From: Bradyrhizobiaceae bacterium
GTDB taxonomy: Bacteria > Pseudomonadota > Alphaproteobacteria > Rhizobiales > Aestuariivirgaceae
Assembly: GCA_947475225.1 (NCBI GenBank)
Contig: CANJMQ010000034.1
Coordinates: forward strand, 1 to 40,331
DNA length: 40,331 nucleotides
Direction of reading: 5' to 3'
The first letter of the stretch is position 1; each line of letters starts with the position of its first letter. Of this stretch, positions 7,131 through 15,286 are shown in pieces. Under the pieces are notes generated by a model. It did no database searches and was not told the origin of the DNA. It saw only the letters and a program-made list of their open reading frames with translations. Made by a program: the position numbers and the translations under genes.

Positions 7131-7775
7131 TCAGGAGGCGATGGCGTGCCAGGGCGTGATGGCGGAGACGCCGTCGATCATGAACTGCACGGCAAGTGCT
7201 GCGAGAATGATGCCGAGCAGCCGCGACAATACTGCGCGGCCGGTGACGCCCATCAACCGCGAGATGCGCTCGGCCATCAGGAAGCTCGCGAAGCAGGCAG
7301 CCATGACCAGCGCCGCGACGCCATAGAGCGCGATGAGCCACGTCACGCGGCCCTCGGCGCGGCCCGCCAGCAGGATCATGGCGGTGATCGCGCCCGGCCC
7401 CGCCATCAGTGGAATGGCCAGCGGAAAGGCGGCGATGTTGCGCACATGGTCGATGGTGATGGCTTGCTCGGCGGTGCTCTTCAGCCGCTCGCCGCGCCGG
7501 TCGAACACCATCTCCGCGGCCGATGACAGCAGCAGCAGCCCACCGGCGATCCGGAAGGCCGAAAGCGAGATGCCCAGCAGTTCGAGAAGCTTGGCGCCAC
7601 CCAACCCTGCCGCGAGCAGGATGCAGAAGGCGATGATCGCGCCACGCAGCGCCACTTCACGCCGGTGTTCGTTCGTCATGCCATGGGTGATGGCGAGGAA
7701 CAGCGCGCTCAACAGAACCGGGTCGGCAACGACCAGCAGCGTGGCGATGGCGGTGGTGATGAAATCGGCAAGCAT
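7131..7775 (-). CDS. MarC family (UPF0056) integral membrane protein
   Basis: A 214-residue protein with about six hydrophobic segments, characteristic of the MarC/UPF0056 family. Landmarks are the N-terminal TM containing VADPVLLSALFLAITHGM, the repeated middle AFRIAGGLLLLSSAAEMVF, and AFPLAIPLMAGPGAITAMIL, the family signature PLAIPLxAGPGAI. The family resembles LysE/neutral amino-acid exporters in topology, but the transported substrate is unknown; the old link to multiple antibiotic resistance is not supported. An in-frame GTG lies directly before the ATG at 7775 (end would be 7778); I prefer the ATG. The gene stands alone between the candidate small RNA and the methyltransferase gene. 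Confidence 0.88.
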   Translation of the reverse strand: MLADFITTAIATLLVVADPVLLSALFLAITHGMTNEHRREVALRGAIIAFCILLAAGLGGAKLLELLGISLSAFRIAGGLLLLSSAAEMVFDRRGERLKSTAEQAITIDHVRNIAAFPLAIPLMAGPGAITAMILLAGRAEGRVTWLIALYGVAALVMAACFASFLMAERISRLMGVTGRAVLSRLLGIILAALAVQFMIDGVSAITPWHAIAS

Positions 7776-7820
7776 CACCCAGCGCTAGCACGTTGCCGCG
7801 CGCCCCGCCATCGGGGTCCG

Positions 7821-9374
7821 TCAGCTCACGGTGTCGGGCAGCACTTCCTCGCGCTTCGCGATGAAGTCACGCAGGCCCTCGGCAATCCCCTCGTCGAGCT
7901 TCGGGGGCTCATAGTTCTGCAGCATCAGGCGGGCCTTGTCGCGGCCACGCGTGGCATGGTCCTTCGCACCCTCGGCGGACCACTGCTCGAAGGAGTTGAA
8001 GTCCATGATGGAGGGGCTGAAGAAGGCCTTCTCGAAATGCTCCAGCGTGTGCTGCGTGCCGAGGAAGTGGCCCTGCGGCCCCACCTCGCGCACCGCCGCC
8101 ATCGCCTCCTTGAAGTCGGTGAAGGACACGCCGCTGGCATATTTGTACCAGCCCACCAGCTGCTCGGCATCGGTGACGAACTTCGAGTAATCGCAGCACA
8201 GTCCGGCTTCCAGCCAGCCCGCCACGTGCCAGATGTAGTTGGCGCCCGACAGGATCGCTGCATGCATCAGCATGTTCGATTCATAGCCCGCCTGTGCGTC
8301 ATTGAGCTTGGAGCCGACATGGAAGCCGGAGGTGCGCCACGGCAGATTATACCTGCGCGCCAGCTGCCCCATCAGATACATCATCTGTGCGGCTTCCGGC
8401 GTGCCGCCCATGGGGGCACCCGACTTCATGTCCACCGCCACCATGAACTGGCCGTAGATGACGGGCGAACCGGCGCGGATCAGCTGCGTGAAGGCGACAC
8501 CCGCCAGCGCCTCGGCATTGACCTGCGCCACGGCACCCACGGCAGAGGCGGGTGTTGATGCCCCGCACAGCGCAAAGGGCGCGCAGATGACCGGCTGGTT
8601 GTGTGCGGCATAGACCTTCATCGCATCCAGCATGGTCGCGTCCCACACCAGCGGCGAGTTGCAGTTGGTGATCGACACGACCACCGTGTTGTCCTTCACA
8701 TAGTCCTCGCCGAAAACGATGCCCGACATCTTCATCACGTCTTCCGCACGCTCCTTCGAGGTGACGATACCCATGTAGGGCTTGTCTGAGTAGGTGAGCG
8801 CCGAGTGGATGATGTGCAGGTGGCGCTTGGGCACCGCGATCTCCATCGGCTCGACGCAGATCGAGCTCGAGGAATGCAGCGCCGGCAGCATGTAGGCGAG
8901 CTTGTGGAAGTTGTTGAGGTCCTCGAGCGAGCCATAGCGGCGCACATTGTCGAGGTCGCGCACATAGGGTGCGCCATACATCGGCACGAAGACCTGGTTC
9001 CGGCCGCCCACCTGGACGGTGCGTTCCGGGTTGCGGGCATTGAGCGTGAATTCGGAAGGTACCGTGGCGATGAGGCTCATCAGCAGGGCGCGGTCGATCC
9101 GGACGCGCGTGCCGGACACACTGGCGCCCGCCGCCTTCCACATGGCGATGGCCTCATCGTCGCGGAACTCGCAGCCCACTTCCTCGAGGATCTTCATCGA
9201 TTCATCGTGGATCAGTTCCACTGCCTCGTCGGGGACGAGGTTGTAGACGGGGATCTCGCGCACCAGCGTGGGGAAGGAGGTCATGGGTGTTGCCCGCAGG
9301 GCGCGGCGTCCGTCACGCCCGCCGGCCCGGCGCGCGGTGGCAGGACCTGGTGTGGTTGTGCTGGCATCGGTCAT
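7821..9374 (-). CDS. Trimethylamine methyltransferase (MttB) family protein, non-pyrrolysine type
   Basis: A 517-residue TIM-barrel methyltransferase of the MttB family. Pyrrolysine-containing members demethylate trimethylamine; the much larger non-pyrrolysine group, to which this belongs because the whole frame is read without an amber codon, includes glycine-betaine and other quaternary-amine demethylases that pass the methyl group to a corrinoid protein. Recognisable segments include LIHDESMKILEEVGCEF, GAPYVRDLDNVRRYGSLED, SDKPYMG, APMGGTPEAAQMMYLMGQLA and HFLGTQHTLEHF. Two ATG codons in tandem follow AGGAG; the second, at 9374, has the better spacing (7 bases). A LysR gene lies 87 bases upstream on the same strand. 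No corrinoid protein gene is in the window, so substrate and partner are unknown. Confidence 0.88.
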   Translation of the reverse strand: MTDASTTTPGPATARRAGGRDGRRALRATPMTSFPTLVREIPVYNLVPDEAVELIHDESMKILEEVGCEFRDDEAIAMWKAAGASVSGTRVRIDRALLMSLIATVPSEFTLNARNPERTVQVGGRNQVFVPMYGAPYVRDLDNVRRYGSLEDLNNFHKLAYMLPALHSSSSICVEPMEIAVPKRHLHIIHSALTYSDKPYMGIVTSKERAEDVMKMSGIVFGEDYVKDNTVVVSITNCNSPLVWDATMLDAMKVYAAHNQPVICAPFALCGASTPASAVGAVAQVNAEALAGVAFTQLIRAGSPVIYGQFMVAVDMKSGAPMGGTPEAAQMMYLMGQLARRYNLPWRTSGFHVGSKLNDAQAGYESNMLMHAAILSGANYIWHVAGWLEAGLCCDYSKFVTDAEQLVGWYKYASGVSFTDFKEAMAAVREVGPQGHFLGTQHTLEHFEKAFFSPSIMDFNSFEQWSAEGAKDHATRGRDKARLMLQNYEPPKLDEGIAEGLRDFIAKREEVLPDTVS

Positions 9375-9461
9375 CATGCGTCTCCTGGAGCGATGCGCCA
9401 TAGAACCCCCGCGCGCGCAGCCGTTCAAGCGAGGCTTTCGCGACAGTCCCTTGAGTTAAGC

Positions 9462-10358
9462 TCAAGCAGCCTGGGCGAGCAGCCAGTCGCGCAGGATTTC
9501 GGCTTCCGTCTTGAGCGGCTGGCGGGTGGGCCAGGTGAGATAGAAGGACTGTGGCGCCGCGATTTCGGCAGGACTCGCCTTGGCCAGCAGCTTGCGTGCC
9601 AGCAGGGGCTTCACCAGGCTCATCCAGCCCAGCGCCACGCCCTGGCCTGCCTGCGCGGCCTGCAAGGCGATGACATAGGAGTTGAAGCGCCGGACGTTGA
9701 GCCTGCGGTGCGGGGCACCCGCCGCCTTCAGGAAATCCGCCCATGTGGTCCACGTCCAGTCGACACCCTCGACCGATAGCAGCGGCAGGGAGGACAGGTC
9801 CTGCACGCTCTTCACCTTGTGGCGGGCGAGGAAGGCCGGGGATGCGACCGCGATGATGCGGTCGCCGAACAGCAGGGTCGCCGTCTCGTCGGTGAAGCTG
9901 CCGTCGCCATAGCGCACGCGCAGGTCGACGCCCGCCCGATTGGCTTCATGCTGCCGGTCGGAGATGATGTGGTCGAGCACGATGTCCTGGTGGGCCGTCC
10001 AGAAATCGCCCAAGCGCGGCATCAGCCACAGTTGCGCAAAGGCCATGGTGGTGCCGATCGACACGGAGCGCGGGCTGCCTGACAGCCCCACCTGCCGGAT
10101 GGTGGAGGAGACCCGCTCGAAGGCGTCCTTCAGGCTCTGGTAGACGGCGTGGCCCTCAGGCGTCAGTTCCAGCGCGCGGTGCAGCCTGAGGAACAGTGGC
10201 CGCCCGATCTCGTCCTCCAGGGCCTTCACCTGCTTCGAGACGGCACCGGGCGTCACGCTCAGCTCGGTGGCGGCGCGGGTCAGGCTCAGGTGGCGGGCAG
10301 CTGCCTCAAAGGCAGCCAGCGCATTGAGCGAGGGCAGATCATAGTGGCGGCGGACCAT
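9462..10358 (-). CDS. LysR family transcriptional regulator (GcvA-like)
   Basis: A 298-residue regulator. The N-terminal winged helix-turn-helix is clear (LPSLNALAAFEAAARHLSLT, then AATELSVTPGAVSKQVKALE at about residues 30-49), and the wording LSLTRAATELSVTPGAVS is typical of the GcvA subgroup, which often controls amino-acid or one-carbon genes. The rest is a periplasmic-binding-protein-like effector domain (ISIGTTMAFAQLWLMPRLGDF). It lies just upstream of the MttB-family gene and is divergent from the permease operon, so it may control either or both. The stop codon falls within a CTTGAG-TTAAG-CTCAAG stem-loop (9450-9466). Confidence 0.93.
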   Translation of the reverse strand: MVRRHYDLPSLNALAAFEAAARHLSLTRAATELSVTPGAVSKQVKALEDEIGRPLFLRLHRALELTPEGHAVYQSLKDAFERVSSTIRQVGLSGSPRSVSIGTTMAFAQLWLMPRLGDFWTAHQDIVLDHIISDRQHEANRAGVDLRVRYGDGSFTDETATLLFGDRIIAVASPAFLARHKVKSVQDLSSLPLLSVEGVDWTWTTWADFLKAAGAPHRRLNVRRFNSYVIALQAAQAGQGVALGWMSLVKPLLARKLLAKASPAEIAAPQSFYLTWPTRQPLKTEAEILRDWLLAQAA

Positions 10359-10433
10359 GGCCCGGCAGGTTAAGCCAGCAGCTGACGTGAGGAAAGCTCA
10401 TTCGACCGGTGGTTGCTGCCTGTCAGACGCGCA

Positions 10434-10494
10434 CAATTACCCGTTTTGCGATCAATTACGGCACGTTGACCGAATGTAATTTCCGTTACAGAAT
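10434..10494 (+). promoter_or_regulatory. Divergent control region: promoter with embedded palindrome and direct repeats
   Basis: TTGACC (10466-10471) and CAGAAT (10489-10494) are 17 bases apart and oriented towards the permease operon. The spacer contains the perfect palindrome TGTAA-N6-TTACA (10475-10490), well placed for a repressor. Two copies of CAATTAC stand 19 bases apart upstream (10434-10440, 10453-10459), about two helical turns, as expected for a LysR-type activator. Which regulator binds is inference; the adjacent LysR protein is the first candidate. Confidence 0.4.
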
Positions 10495-10596
10495 GACCGC
10501 GGGGAAGAGGGGTTCGCTGGCGCAGGCCGGTGATTCCATACATTGCAAACAAGACAACGCGCCAGGTTGCCCCGACGGCGTGGGGGAGATGCCTTT

Positions 10597-12237
10597 ATGG
10601 CCGAACATCATCATCTCACGGAGGACGAGAAAGTCCTCCACTCCATGGGCTATGCCCAGGAGTTGTCGCGACGCATGGGCACGTTCCAGAGCTTCGCCAT
10701 TTCGTTTTCCATCATCTGCATCATCTCGGGTGGTCTTGCCTCCTTCCCGATCGCCATGTCGACAGTCGGTCCGTGGACCGCGACCATCTGCTGGATCCTT
10801 GGCGGCATCTATGCGCTGATCGTGGCCGCCTCGCTGGGCCAGATCGCCTCGGCCTACCCGACGGCGGGCTCGCTCTATCACTGGTCGTCGATCCTTGGCG
10901 GCAAGTTCTGGGGCTGGCTCACGGCCTACACCAACCTGCTCGGCCTGCTCTTCGTGATCCCGGCCGTGAACGTCATTCTCTATACCTTCATCCGCGACCT
11001 GTTCTTCAGCGGCATGCTCGGCTGGGACGTGTCAGGCTGGACGAACACGACGATGTTCATCTGGATCGCCGGCATCACCGTGGCCCAGTGCCTGCTGAAC
11101 CACTTCGGCATCAAGCTCACCACGATCCTGACGGACTTCTCGGGCTACCTGATCTTCGCCGTCACCATCGTTCTCGTCATCCTGCTGTTCATGCAGGTGC
11201 CGAGCTGGGACTTCGGCCACGCCTTCACCTTCGTCAACAAGACGGGTGCGGCGGGCGGCGGCGTTGCCCCTGAAACCGGCATCTTCATCGCCGTGCTGAT
11301 GGGCTTCCTCTATCCGCTGTTCACCATCACCGGCTTCGACGCTTCGGCGCATACCTCGGAAGAGACCGTGGACGCGCAGAACACCGTGCACAAGGGCATG
11401 CTCACCTCGGTGTTCTGGTCGCTGGTGTTTGGTTTCGCGCTGGCGCTCGGTATGGTCATGGCGCTGCCTGCCGTCTATACCACACTGGCCGCTGACCCGA
11501 ACCAGACCATGGTGTCCAAGGAAATCATGGACCAGCTCGCCGCCATCCCCGGAGGGCCGACGCCCGCCGACATGGCGATTCTCGGCTGGAGCTCCTTCTC
11601 GGTGCTGTTCAACGTGCTGATCATGCCGAGCTTCCTCGGCAAGCTCTGCGCCCTCGGCGTCATCCTCGCCAACTTCTTCTGCGCGCTGTCGGGTCTCACC
11701 TCGACCTCGCGCATGATCTACGCCTTCGCGCGTGATCGTGGTCTGCCCTACAAGCTGGCGGCGGTGAGCCCCACCTACCGCACGCCCACGGCGGCGATCT
11801 GGTTCACCGGCCTCGTCACCTTCATCCTGGTGGTGGTCACGACGCCGCTCAACGCCTTCGCCGCACTTTCCACCGGCTGTGCCATGTATCTCTACATGTC
11901 CTACGGCATGCCGATCGTGGCGGGCTTCTTCGCTGAGGGCAAGACCTGGACGACCTTCGGCAATTTCCGCCTCGGCGGACTGTCGAAGATCTTCGCGATC
12001 ATCGTGGCGATCGGCACCATCGGCATCATCATCGGTGGTCATGCCTTCGTGCCCTCGATCACCGGTGATACCTTCGTGCCGGGCCTGATCTACTACACGG
12101 TCGCCTTCTACGGCCTGCTGATCATCGCCTGGTTCGCCTTCGAAGGGCGTCGCTTCAAGGGCCCGCCCATGGGTGATGAAATCGCCCGTCGCCAGGGCGA
12201 GATTGCCAAGATGGAAGCCAAGCTCGACGGCCGCTGA
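10597..12237 (+). CDS. APC superfamily amino acid permease
   Basis: A 546-residue inner-membrane transporter with about 12 hydrophobic segments. The first transmembrane region (FAISFSIICIISGGLASFPI) carries the small-residue helix break expected for APC proteins, followed by GASLGQIASAYPTAGSLYHW-type sequence (IASAYPTAGSLYHWSSILGG), a hallmark of the Uga4/BAT1-like amino-acid/choline permease branch. Further on, GFDASAHTSEETVDA is a second branch signature (TGYDAxAHxxEE). The start at 10597 is supported by GGGGGAGA upstream. It is the first gene of a tightly spaced plus-strand operon; the SDR gene begins two bases after its stop. Substrates of this branch include GABA, amino alcohols and basic amino acids; the real one is not known here. 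Confidence 0.9.
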   Translation: MAEHHHLTEDEKVLHSMGYAQELSRRMGTFQSFAISFSIICIISGGLASFPIAMSTVGPWTATICWILGGIYALIVAASLGQIASAYPTAGSLYHWSSILGGKFWGWLTAYTNLLGLLFVIPAVNVILYTFIRDLFFSGMLGWDVSGWTNTTMFIWIAGITVAQCLLNHFGIKLTTILTDFSGYLIFAVTIVLVILLFMQVPSWDFGHAFTFVNKTGAAGGGVAPETGIFIAVLMGFLYPLFTITGFDASAHTSEETVDAQNTVHKGMLTSVFWSLVFGFALALGMVMALPAVYTTLAADPNQTMVSKEIMDQLAAIPGGPTPADMAILGWSSFSVLFNVLIMPSFLGKLCALGVILANFFCALSGLTSTSRMIYAFARDRGLPYKLAAVSPTYRTPTAAIWFTGLVTFILVVVTTPLNAFAALSTGCAMYLYMSYGMPIVAGFFAEGKTWTTFGNFRLGGLSKIFAIIVAIGTIGIIIGGHAFVPSITGDTFVPGLIYYTVAFYGLLIIAWFAFEGRRFKGPPMGDEIARRQGEIAKMEAKLDGR

Positions 12238-12239
12238 TA

Positions 12240-13004
12240 GTGGCACGGCTTGACAACAAGGTGGCCCTGATATCCGGCGGGGCCACCGGCATGGGAGGCG
12301 CGGCCTCGCGCCTCTTCGCGGCCGAAGGTGCGAAGGTCGGCATCGTCGACATCAACGCCAAGGCTGGTCTTGAAGCGGTGGCCGACATTGAACGGGCAGG
12401 CGGCACGGCCTGCTTCGTTCAGGCCGATGTTTCGAAGGCGGATCAGGTGAAGAAGGCGGTTGATGAGGTGAGCGCCAAGCTCGGCCCCATCACCGTGCTG
12501 TTCAACCATGCGGGCTCGATCGTCATCAAGCCCTTCCTCGAGACAACCGAAGAGGAGTGGGACAGGCTCACCGACATCAACGTCAAGAGCATGTTCCTCG
12601 TCACCAGGGCCGTCCTGCCGCAGATGATCGCGGCGGGCGGCGGGTCCATCGTCTGCACCTCGTCGATCTCGGCGGTGGCGGGAACTCCCATGGAAGTGCT
12701 CTACGACACGACCAAGGGCGCCTGCCATATGTTCGCCCGCGCCATTGCAGTGGAGTTCCGTGACAGGAACATCCGCTGCAACGCCGTGTGCCCGGGCTTC
12801 GTGAGAACGCCGCACGGGCTTCGCGAAGTGGCGGAATTGCAGCGGCTTGGCGTGGACACCTCGGACGCCGCAATTGCCGTGCAGCAGGGACGCATCTGCG
12901 AGCCGGAGGAAGTCGCCCGCGCGGCGCTTTTCCTGGCGAGCGATGATGCGAGCTTCGTCAACGGAACCCATCTCTTCGTCGACAACGGCTTCACCGCCGC
13001 GTGA
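12240..13004 (+). CDS. Short-chain dehydrogenase/reductase (SDR)
   Basis: A 254-residue classical SDR. The cofactor motif appears as ISGGATGMGGAASRLF (a variant of TGxxxGxG), with an Asp at the end of beta-2 (GIVDINAKAG) that suggests NAD rather than NADP. Next are NHAGSI (variant of NNAG), the catalytic Ser in VCTSSISAVAG, YDTTKGA with catalytic Tyr and Lys, and the C-terminal DDASFVNGTHLFVDNGFTA. The GTG at 12240 follows the permease stop by two bases, so translation is probably coupled. It is likely an alcohol-to-ketone oxidation step in the pathway encoded here; the substrate is unknown. Confidence 0.92.
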   Translation: MARLDNKVALISGGATGMGGAASRLFAAEGAKVGIVDINAKAGLEAVADIERAGGTACFVQADVSKADQVKKAVDEVSAKLGPITVLFNHAGSIVIKPFLETTEEEWDRLTDINVKSMFLVTRAVLPQMIAAGGGSIVCTSSISAVAGTPMEVLYDTTKGACHMFARAIAVEFRDRNIRCNAVCPGFVRTPHGLREVAELQRLGVDTSDAAIAVQQGRICEPEEVARAALFLASDDASFVNGTHLFVDNGFTAA

Positions 13005-13029
13005 CCCGCGCAGCAGAACAAGACGACAA

Positions 13030-13060
13030 GGGCGGCCCATTGGCCGCCCTCTTCATTTTC
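13030..13060 (+). terminator. Intrinsic terminator-like stem-loop inside the operon
   Basis: A perfect eight-base stem GGGCGGCC-CATT-GGCCGCCC (13030-13049) is followed by TCTTCATTTTC. It lies between the SDR gene and the FAD-enzyme gene (start 13078). It may end part of the transcripts and lower expression of the three downstream genes. Confidence 0.6.
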
Positions 13061-13077
13061 ATGCTAGGATCACAGCC

Positions 13078-14433
13078 ATGCAACGGAGCTTCGACATTGC
13101 GGTGATTGGCGGTGGCGTGGTGGGCCTCGCCATCCTGCGGCGCTTCGCCACGTCGGGCCTGTCTGCCGTGCTGCTTGAACGCGGCGCGGATATCCTGAAC
13201 GGTGCCTCCAAGGGCAACAGCGCGCTGCTGCACACGGGCTTCGACGCGCCAACAGGCAGCACCGAACTCGCCTGCATGCAGGCAGGCTATGCCGAATATC
13301 TGGCGATCCATGAGAAGCTCAACCTGCCGCTGGTGCAGAGCACGGCGCTGGTCGTCGCCTGGTCGGAGCAGGAACAGGCAAAGCTCGATGGCATCATGGC
13401 CAAGGCCCATGCCAATGGTGTTGCCGATGTGCGCCACGTGGCACGCGATGAACTGCGCAAGCTGGAACCAAAACTCTCACCCGCAGCGAAAGCGGCCGTG
13501 CTGGTGCCGGGTGAACATATCATCGATGCGTGGTCGGCGCCGCTTGCCTATGCGCACCAGGCGCTGGCCCATGGCGCAGTGATCCTGCGCAATGCCGAGG
13601 TGACAGGCGGCAACTTCAGCAATGGCGAATGGACGCTCGCCAGCAAGGCAGGCCCCGTCACCGCGCGGATCGTCATCAATGCGGCAGGAAATTTCGGCGA
13701 CCTCGTGGAAGCCATGGCGCGGGTCTCGCCCTTCACCATCACGCCGCGGCGTGGACAGTTCGTGGTGTTCGACAAGGAGGCTTCGCAGCTCGTCGATGCC
13801 ATCATCCTGCCGGTGCCCACCGAGCGCACCAAGGGCGTGGTCCTGTTCCGCACCGCTTACGGCAATCTCGCCATCGGCCCCACGGCGGAAGACGTGACGG
13901 AGCGCGAGATGGCCGCGACCGACACCGCCACGCTCGAGCGCCTCAAGGCCCGTGCGCTGGACATGGTCCCATCACTCGCCGGCATCGGCGTCAACGCCAT
14001 CTACGCGGGCCTGCGCCCCGCCACCGAGCACAAGGATTATGTGATCGAGGCGCTGCCCGAGCGCGGCTGGATCACCGTGGGCGGCATCCGCTCCACCGGT
14101 CTCACGGCCTGCCTCGGCATCGCGCAGCATGTGGCGAAGCTCTACGCTTCACACTTCGGAGCATTGCCGAATCCGCCCGATCCGATCTGGACACCGGTGC
14201 CCAACCTCGCCGAGGACCGCCCGCGCCCCTACATGCAAGGCGGTGAGATCGTCTGTCATTGCGAGCGCGTGACGCGCGGTGAAATCGTGGCCGCGCTTGA
14301 AGGCCCGCTTCCTGCTGGTGACTTGGGCGGCCTCAAGCGCCGCACGCGCGCCATGATGGGCCGCTGCCAGGGCTTCAATTGTTCCGCCCATGTCGAGGCG
14401 CTGTTCCGGGAGAAGAGCCATGGAGCGGCGTGA
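13078..14433 (+). CDS. FAD-dependent oxidoreductase, GlpA-like, with C-terminal [2Fe-2S] (BFD) domain
   Basis: A 451-residue flavoprotein of the DAO/glycerol-3-phosphate dehydrogenase fold. The FAD-binding motif is at the N-terminus (IAVIGGGVVGLAILRRFA), and the middle has GNSALLHTGFD and TPRRGQFVVFDK as in anaerobic GlpA and L-2-hydroxyglutarate oxidases. A C-terminal BFD-like domain follows with VCHCERVTRGEI and GRCQGFNC, giving the C-x-C...C-x4-C cysteine set that binds a [2Fe-2S] cluster. This architecture normally passes electrons to a partner flavoprotein, and the next gene, which it overlaps by 14 bases, encodes just such a protein. I chose the ATG at 13078 because it precedes the FAD motif at the usual distance and lies beyond the terminator-like hairpin. 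Substrate uncertain: a phosphorylated polyol is likely given the kinase gene. Confidence 0.88.
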   Translation: MQRSFDIAVIGGGVVGLAILRRFATSGLSAVLLERGADILNGASKGNSALLHTGFDAPTGSTELACMQAGYAEYLAIHEKLNLPLVQSTALVVAWSEQEQAKLDGIMAKAHANGVADVRHVARDELRKLEPKLSPAAKAAVLVPGEHIIDAWSAPLAYAHQALAHGAVILRNAEVTGGNFSNGEWTLASKAGPVTARIVINAAGNFGDLVEAMARVSPFTITPRRGQFVVFDKEASQLVDAIILPVPTERTKGVVLFRTAYGNLAIGPTAEDVTEREMAATDTATLERLKARALDMVPSLAGIGVNAIYAGLRPATEHKDYVIEALPERGWITVGGIRSTGLTACLGIAQHVAKLYASHFGALPNPPDPIWTPVPNLAEDRPRPYMQGGEIVCHCERVTRGEIVAALEGPLPAGDLGGLKRRTRAMMGRCQGFNCSAHVEALFREKSHGAA

Positions 14434-15286
14434 CGTCATCATCATCGGTGGCGGCCCTGCAGGGTTGTCTGCGGCGCGGCGGCTTGCCGAACTCGGCGTC
14501 GCCGCCACCGTGCTGGAGCGCGATCAACAAGCGGGTGGCGTGCCACGCCACTGCGGGCACTTGGGGTTTGGCTGGCAAAGCCACCGCCGCCTCTGGACCG
14601 GCCCGCGCTTCGCCGAACAACTGCGCGCTGATTCGACGGCGCTCGACGTGCGCACCGGCCACACCGTGCTCGGCATCGACGGCAACGTGCTGCGCGTGCA
14701 GAACCAGCACGGCATCAACGAGATGGCGGCGAACCGGATCATCCTCGCCACCGGCACGCGCGAGACGCCGCGGGCACCGCGCTTCGTGGGCGGGTCGCGC
14801 CCGCGCGGCGTGACGACCACGGGCGCGCTGCAGGCCAATGTCTATCTGCAGAATTTCAAGCCCTTCGCGTGTCCCGTCATCATCGGCAGCGAGTGGGTGT
14901 CCTTCTCGGCCATCCTCACCTGCCGCCACGCAGGCATCAGGCCGGTGGCGATGATCGAGGCGAAGGACCGTATCTCTGCGCCGCGCCCCGGTGATCTCAT
15001 CTCCAAGCTCATCTATGGCGTTCCGGTATGGACGCGCACGAAGCTCACCGCGATTGCGGGGCAGCCCCAAGTCGAGGCGGTGGAGATCGAGCGCCATGGC
15101 AAGCGCGAGCGCATTGCCTGTGACGGCGTGATTTTCACCGGTGAATGGGTGCCCGAGGCCGCGCTGCTGGTGAACCGGCCAAAAGTTACGCTCGCCGGCA
15201 ACGTCCATGGTGACCTCAAGACCTCCGGTGCATGCTGGCGTGAGGGCCGAGCCATCGCGGAGCAGATTGCAAGGGGTTCGGCATGA
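14420..15286 (+). CDS. NAD(P)/FAD-dependent oxidoreductase, partner of the GlpA-like enzyme
   Basis: A 288-residue pyridine-nucleotide-disulfide-reductase-fold flavoprotein, without the redox disulfide. FAD is bound by VIIIGGGPAGLSAARRLA; GGVPRHCGHLGFG matches the C-x-H-x-GFG signature of small oxidoreductases found beside GlpA-like proteins in Firmicutes and Thermotogae; IILATGTRETPRAPR is the second FAD motif. At 288 residues it is shorter than typical reductases (over 400). It starts inside the preceding gene after GGGAGAAGAG and its TGA overlaps the kinase ATG as ATGA. It probably carries electrons from the GlpA-like subunit to NAD(P) or the quinone pool. The third member of the thermotogal module (DUF1667 protein) is absent. 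Confidence 0.82.
   Translation: MERRDVIIIGGGPAGLSAARRLAELGVAATVLERDQQAGGVPRHCGHLGFGWQSHRRLWTGPRFAEQLRADSTALDVRTGHTVLGIDGNVLRVQNQHGINEMAANRIILATGTRETPRAPRFVGGSRPRGVTTTGALQANVYLQNFKPFACPVIIGSEWVSFSAILTCRHAGIRPVAMIEAKDRISAPRPGDLISKLIYGVPVWTRTKLTAIAGQPQVEAVEIERHGKRERIACDGVIFTGEWVPEAALLVNRPKVTLAGNVHGDLKTSGACWREGRAIAEQIARGSA

Noticed and set aside
7821..9374. Possible pyrrolysine (amber readthrough) in the MttB-family gene
   Set aside because: The frame has no internal TAG; it is a non-pyrrolysine member.
11032..12246. A 404-codon minus-strand frame opposite the APC permease
   Set aside because: His/Asp/Glu/Arg-rich antisense shadow; the permease has family motifs and a proper ribosome binding site.
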